DNA of 19,688 nt from the NCBI GenBank assembly GCA_029263555.1, contig JAJUFW010000004.1, positions 1 through 19,688 of the forward strand, read 5' to 3'. This document shows positions 17,058 through 19,688 of the stretch, piece after piece. Source of the DNA: Alphaproteobacteria bacterium (lineage in GTDB: Bacteria > Pseudomonadota > Alphaproteobacteria > DSM-16000 > Inquilinaceae). The position numbers and the translations under genes were made by a program. Position 1 is the first letter of the stretch; each line of letters begins with the position of its first letter. The notes under the pieces were generated by a model. That model saw only the letters and a list, made by a program, of their open reading frames with translations, made no database searches and was not told the origin of the DNA.

Positions 17058-18476
17058 TCATTGCGCCGCCTCGTCCGTCACTTCGTCCTGAGGCACCGGG
17101 TCGGGGGCCTTCGTGCGCATGGTCACGAATTCCTCCGCCGCGGTCGGATGGATGCCCATTGTCCGGTCGAAATCGGCCTTGGTCGCGCCGGCGACCATCG
17201 CGACCGCCAGACCCTGGATGATCTCCGGTGCATCCGGCCCGACCATGTGGCAGCCGACGACCCGGCCGTCGGCCCGGTCGACGACCAGCTTCATCAGCGT
17301 CTTCTCCTGCCGTCCCGACAGGGTGTGGCGCATCGGCCGGAAGGACGAGGTGTAGATGTCGACGCCGGCCAGCGTCCGCCGCGCCTCCTCCTCGGTCAGG
17401 CCGACGGTGCCGATCGGGGGCAGGGAGAAGACGGCCGTCGGGATGTTCTCGTAGTCGATGCGGCGCGGGTTGTTGCCGAACAGGGTGTCCGCGAGGGCAT
17501 GGCCCTCGGCGATCGCGACGGGCGTGAGAGCGATCCGGTTGGTCACGTCGCCCACCGCATAGATGTTCGCGGCCGTCGTCCGGTAGTCCTCGTCGATGAT
17601 GACGGCACCGGCCGCGTCGACGCGCACGCCGGCTTCTTCCAGCCCCAGGCCATCCGTGTTGGGCTTGCGGCCGGTCGCGAACATGACCGCGTCGGTTTCG
17701 ATCACCTGCCCGTCCGACATGTGGGCGAGCAGGCAGTCGCCCGCCTTTTCGACCCGCTCGACCGTGGTCTTGAAAAGAAGCTCCACGCCCGAACGCGCCA
17801 TCTCCTCGGCCAGGGCTTCCCGGACGTCCTGGTCGAAGCCCCGGAGGAAAAGCGGCCCGCGATAGCTGAGGCTGACCCTGGACCCCAGCCCATGGAAGAT
17901 GCCGGCGAACTCGACCCCGATATAGCCGCCGCCGACGATCAGGATCCTCCCGGGCAGGCGTTCCAGATAGAACGCCTCGTTCGAGGTGATGCCGTGCTCG
18001 CGCGCGCCGGGGATATCCGGAAGTTCCGGCCAGCCGCCGGTCGCGATCAGGATCTTGTCCGCGGTGTAGCGCTCCTCCCCCACCGCGACCGTATGGGCGT
18101 CGACGAGACGTGCCCGGCCCTCGACGATGGTCACGCCCGCGCCTTCCAGCAGCCGGCGGTAGACGCCGTTCAGGCGCTGGATCTCCGTATTCTTGTTCGC
18201 GATCAGACGCGCCCAGTCGTGCCGCGTCGGGCCAATCGACCACCCGAAGCCGGCGGCGTCCTCGAAGTCCTGGGCGAAATGGGCGGCATAGACCAGAAGA
18301 TTCTTCGGCACGCAGCCGACATTGACGCAGGTGCCGCCGAGATGGCGGTCTTCGGCGACCGCGACCCGGGCGCCGTACCCCGCCGCGATCCTGGCGGAAC
18401 GCACGCCGCCCGATCCGGCGCCGATGACGAAGTAGTCGAAGTCGTAGCTGCTGGTCAAATCCACTCTCCCGCTCAT
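17058..18476 (-). CDS. gor: Glutathione-disulfide reductase
   Basis: A 472-residue FAD- and NADPH-dependent disulfide reductase, normal length. It regenerates glutathione in the cytosol. YFVIGAGSGGVRSAR (15-29) binds FAD. GGTCVNVGCVPKN (47-59) has the redox cysteines Cys50 and Cys55 in the glutathione-reductase form. ILIVGGGYIGVEFAGIF is the second nucleotide fold, with SYRGPLFLRGFD nearby, whose arginines fit NADPH and glutathione specificity. GIHPTAAEEFVTM near the C-terminus provides the His443-Glu448 catalytic pair of the partner subunit. Mercuric and trypanothione reductases are excluded by these loops. The start is uncertain: the ATG at 18476 has a purine run only one base upstream, whereas a TTG at 18458 (residue 7) has GGGAGA six bases before it. 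Probably heads a two-gene unit with the Rsm22-like gene. Confidence 0.95.
   Translation of the reverse strand: MSGRVDLTSSYDFDYFVIGAGSGGVRSARIAAGYGARVAVAEDRHLGGTCVNVGCVPKNLLVYAAHFAQDFEDAAGFGWSIGPTRHDWARLIANKNTEIQRLNGVYRRLLEGAGVTIVEGRARLVDAHTVAVGEERYTADKILIATGGWPELPDIPGAREHGITSNEAFYLERLPGRILIVGGGYIGVEFAGIFHGLGSRVSLSYRGPLFLRGFDQDVREALAEEMARSGVELLFKTTVERVEKAGDCLLAHMSDGQVIETDAVMFATGRKPNTDGLGLEEAGVRVDAAGAVIIDEDYRTTAANIYAVGDVTNRIALTPVAIAEGHALADTLFGNNPRRIDYENIPTAVFSLPPIGTVGLTEEEARRTLAGVDIYTSSFRPMRHTLSGRQEKTLMKLVVDRADGRVVGCHMVGPDAPEIIQGLAVAMVAGATKADFDRTMGIHPTAAEEFVTMRTKAPDPVPQDEVTDEAAQ
18465..18470 (-). promoter_or_regulatory. Candidate internal ribosome-binding site for a shorter gor start
   Basis: GGGAGA on the minus strand lies six bases before a TTG codon at 18458. 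If used, glutathione reductase would begin with MTSSYDFDYFVIG, a length common in the family. Confidence 0.35.
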
Positions 18477-18497
18477 GCCTCCCGGGCGGCATCCCGC

Positions 18498-18540
18498 GGC
18501 CGGGCAGGTCCGGACGGCCGGGAGCCACCTGCACCCGGCC
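18498..18540 (-). other. Stem-loop in the gor leader
   Basis: GGCCGGGCAGGT (18498-18509) pairs with ACCTGC (18527-18532) and, after a two-base bulge, CCGGCC (18535-18540): 12 base pairs around a 17-base loop, 22-64 bases upstream of the gor ATG. Probably leader RNA structure or the end of the upstream transcript; no known riboswitch is recognised. The rest of the 18477-18677 gap shows no gene. Confidence 0.3.
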
Positions 18541-18677
18541 GATTCCGGACAGCTTCAATTTGGAGCGGCCCCCGGCATTTTGCCAGCGCGTCGGACGGGG
18601 GAAGTTCCTTCGGCCGGTTTCGGACGCAAGAAAAGCAGGGCCAGGGAACCGAAGCGGCACCCTTCAGCGGCCGGCGC

Positions 18678-19565
18678 CTACCGGTCCAGCCCGGCCATGC
18701 AGAGATACTTGATCTCCACGAAGTCCTCGATCCCGTATTTCGACCCTTCGCGGCCCACGCCCGATTCCTTCATGCCGCCGAACGGCGCGACCTCGGTCGA
18801 AATGAGCCCGGTGTTGATGCCGACGATGCCGTATTCCAGCCCTTCGGAAACGCGCCAGATCCGACCGATGTCGCGGCTGTAGAAATACGCGGCGAGACCG
18901 AACTCGGTATCGTTGGCCATCCGGATCGCATCCGCCTCGGCCTCGAAGCGGAAGACAGGCGCCATCGGGCCGAAGGTTTCCTCCTTCATCACCCGCATTT
19001 CCGGCGTGACATCGGCCAGCACGGTCGGCTGATAGAAGGTGCCGCCCAGGGCGTGCCGGCTGCCGCCGACGACGACGCGGGCGCCCTTGTCCAGGGCGTC
19101 GCGGACATGGGTCTCGACCTTCTCCAGGCCGGCCATGTCGATCAGCGGTCCGATCTGGGCCCCCTCCTCCATGCCGTTCGCGACCTTCAGCTCCTTCACG
19201 GCGGCGGCGAACTTCTCGATGAAGGCCTCGTAGACGCCGTTCTGGACGAACAGCCGGTTCGCGCAGACGCAGGTCTGCCCGGTGTTCCGGTACTTGGACT
19301 GGATGGCGCCGGCCACCGCCGCATCCAGGTCGGCGTCGTCGAAGACGATGAAGGGCGCATTGCCGCCCAGCTCCAGCGAAACCTTCTTCACGGTCCCGGC
19401 GCACTGCTCCATCAGCAGCTTGCCGATCTCGGTCGAGCCGGTGAAGGTGAGCTTGCGCACCTTCGGGTTCGACGTCAGTTCGCCGCCGATGTCGGACGAG
19501 CCGCCGGTGACCACGTTGAGGATCCCCTTGGGCACCCCGGCCCGGTGCGCCAGTTCGGCCATGGC
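18678..19565 (-). CDS. gabD: Succinate-semialdehyde dehydrogenase, C-terminal part (5' end replaced)
   Basis: About 295 residues matching the C-terminal part of GabD, an NAD(P)-dependent aldehyde dehydrogenase that oxidises succinate semialdehyde to succinate in GABA breakdown. Visible are LTFTGSTEIGKLLM, the general-base glutamate in SLELGGNAPFIVFDDADLD, the catalytic cysteine in NTGQTCVCANR 34 residues later as in E. coli GabD, KEETFGPMAPVFRF, NDTEFGLAAYFYSRD and the ending GREGSKYGIEDFVEIKYLC. The N-terminal 190 or so residues, which hold much of the cofactor-binding domain, are missing. The frame instead continues into NuoL sequence at a shared AMAELAH stretch (19545-19565). As drawn the product would not be a working dehydrogenase. 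The C-terminal part itself is intact and its codon use matches the rest of the window. Confidence 0.9.
   Translation of the reverse strand, partial: AMAELAHRAGVPKGILNVVTGGSSDIGGELTSNPKVRKLTFTGSTEIGKLLMEQCAGTVKKVSLELGGNAPFIVFDDADLDAAVAGAIQSKYRNTGQTCVCANRLFVQNGVYEAFIEKFAAAVKELKVANGMEEGAQIGPLIDMAGLEKVETHVRDALDKGARVVVGGSRHALGGTFYQPTVLADVTPEMRVMKEETFGPMAPVFRFEAEADAIRMANDTEFGLAAYFYSRDIGRIWRVSEGLEYGIVGINTGLISTEVAPFGGMKESGVGREGSKYGIEDFVEIKYLCMAGLDR
19545..19565 (-). other. Fusion point between NuoL and GabD sequence
   Basis: The seven codons for AMAELAH fit both proteins: GabD normally has ALAxAELAxRAGVP here, and NuoL has HPAMxELA. The join thus lies within about 21 bases of possible identity, in frame on both sides. 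This is what is expected of an assembly or PCR joining at a short repeat. Confidence 0.65.
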
Positions 19566-19688
19566 GGGATGAGCCTGGGCGTCCACGCTGATGGCGTGGC
19601 CAAACCAGCCGCCAAACAACAAGGGCTCGATGGTGAGGTAGCCGATGATCACCGAAGGAATGGCCAGAACGATCAGGGGCAGGGTCAC
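19566..19688 (-). CDS. nuoL: NADH-quinone oxidoreductase subunit L (NuoL) fragment, in-frame with gabD
   Basis: The 41 residues before the GabD homology do not belong to an aldehyde dehydrogenase. VTLPLIVLAIPSVIIGYLTI followed by EPLLFGGWFG and a short linker ending in HP reads as the late transmembrane helix and linker of NuoL, the antiporter-like proton-pumping subunit of complex I. NuoL sequences of betaproteobacteria have LAIPSVxIGY then a HPAM-ELA segment here. The frame is open to the window edge. Codons such as TTG TTG TTT and TGG TTT are AT-richer than in the neighbouring genes. No other nuo gene is nearby. It is either a foreign or misassembled end, or a genuine fusion. The family call rests on memory of NuoL sequences, not on a search. 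Confidence 0.7.

Noticed and set aside
18600..18640. RpoE/ECF-type promoter suggested by GGAACTT on the minus strand upstream of gor
   Set aside because: No matching -10 element lies at the right distance for either the RpoE or the EcfG consensus.
17011..18660. A 549-codon minus-strand frame overlapping gor in a different register
   Set aside because: It is a shifted reading of glutathione reductase, rich in Arg, Gly and Pro, without motifs.

Overview
This window looks like chromosomal, mostly housekeeping DNA from a GC-rich alphaproteobacterium. A member of the Rhodospirillales or a related order is a reasonable inference, but the sequence alone does not fix the genus. The protein set points this way: a class II DAHP synthase, a compact GluRS paired with CysS, a hybrid malic enzyme with a phosphotransacetylase-like tail, an Rsm22-family protein and glutathione reductase. 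Nearly all third codon positions are G or C, so most antisense frames stay open by chance. Fifteen coding regions are supported. All are on the minus strand except the YpfJ-like peptidase.

Layout from right to left, which is the direction of transcription for most genes. At the right edge (19688 to about 19566) lies a short piece of NADH-quinone oxidoreductase subunit L (NuoL). It runs in frame into the C-terminal two thirds of a succinate-semialdehyde dehydrogenase (GabD, 18678-19565). This looks like a chimera. Next come glutathione reductase (gor), an Rsm22-like ribosome assembly factor with Fe-S-type cysteines, a GlsB/YeaQ small membrane protein, class II DAHP synthase (entry to the shikimate pathway), a short nicotinate phosphoribosyltransferase and glutamine-dependent NAD synthetase. 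The last two serve NAD salvage and synthesis.

In the middle, the only plus-strand gene (YpfJ-like zinc metallopeptidase, 10054-10953) is divergent from a secreted CreA-family protein and convergent with nadE. Then follow a VOC/glyoxalase-fold protein, a TerC/Alx-family membrane protein, glutamyl-tRNA synthetase, cysteinyl-tRNA synthetase, the NADP-type malic enzyme MaeB, the magnesium channel MgtE and the N-terminal part of isovaleryl-CoA dehydrogenase, cut by the left edge.

No gap exceeds about 240 bases. I saw no tRNA, rRNA, IS element, CRISPR array, phage gene or defence system. Several gaps hold strong GC-rich stem-loops directly after stop codons, mostly without a U-tract. I did not find a convincing new multi-gene system. 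The item most worth a second look is the NuoL-GabD join at the right end, most likely an assembly artefact formed at a short shared sequence.
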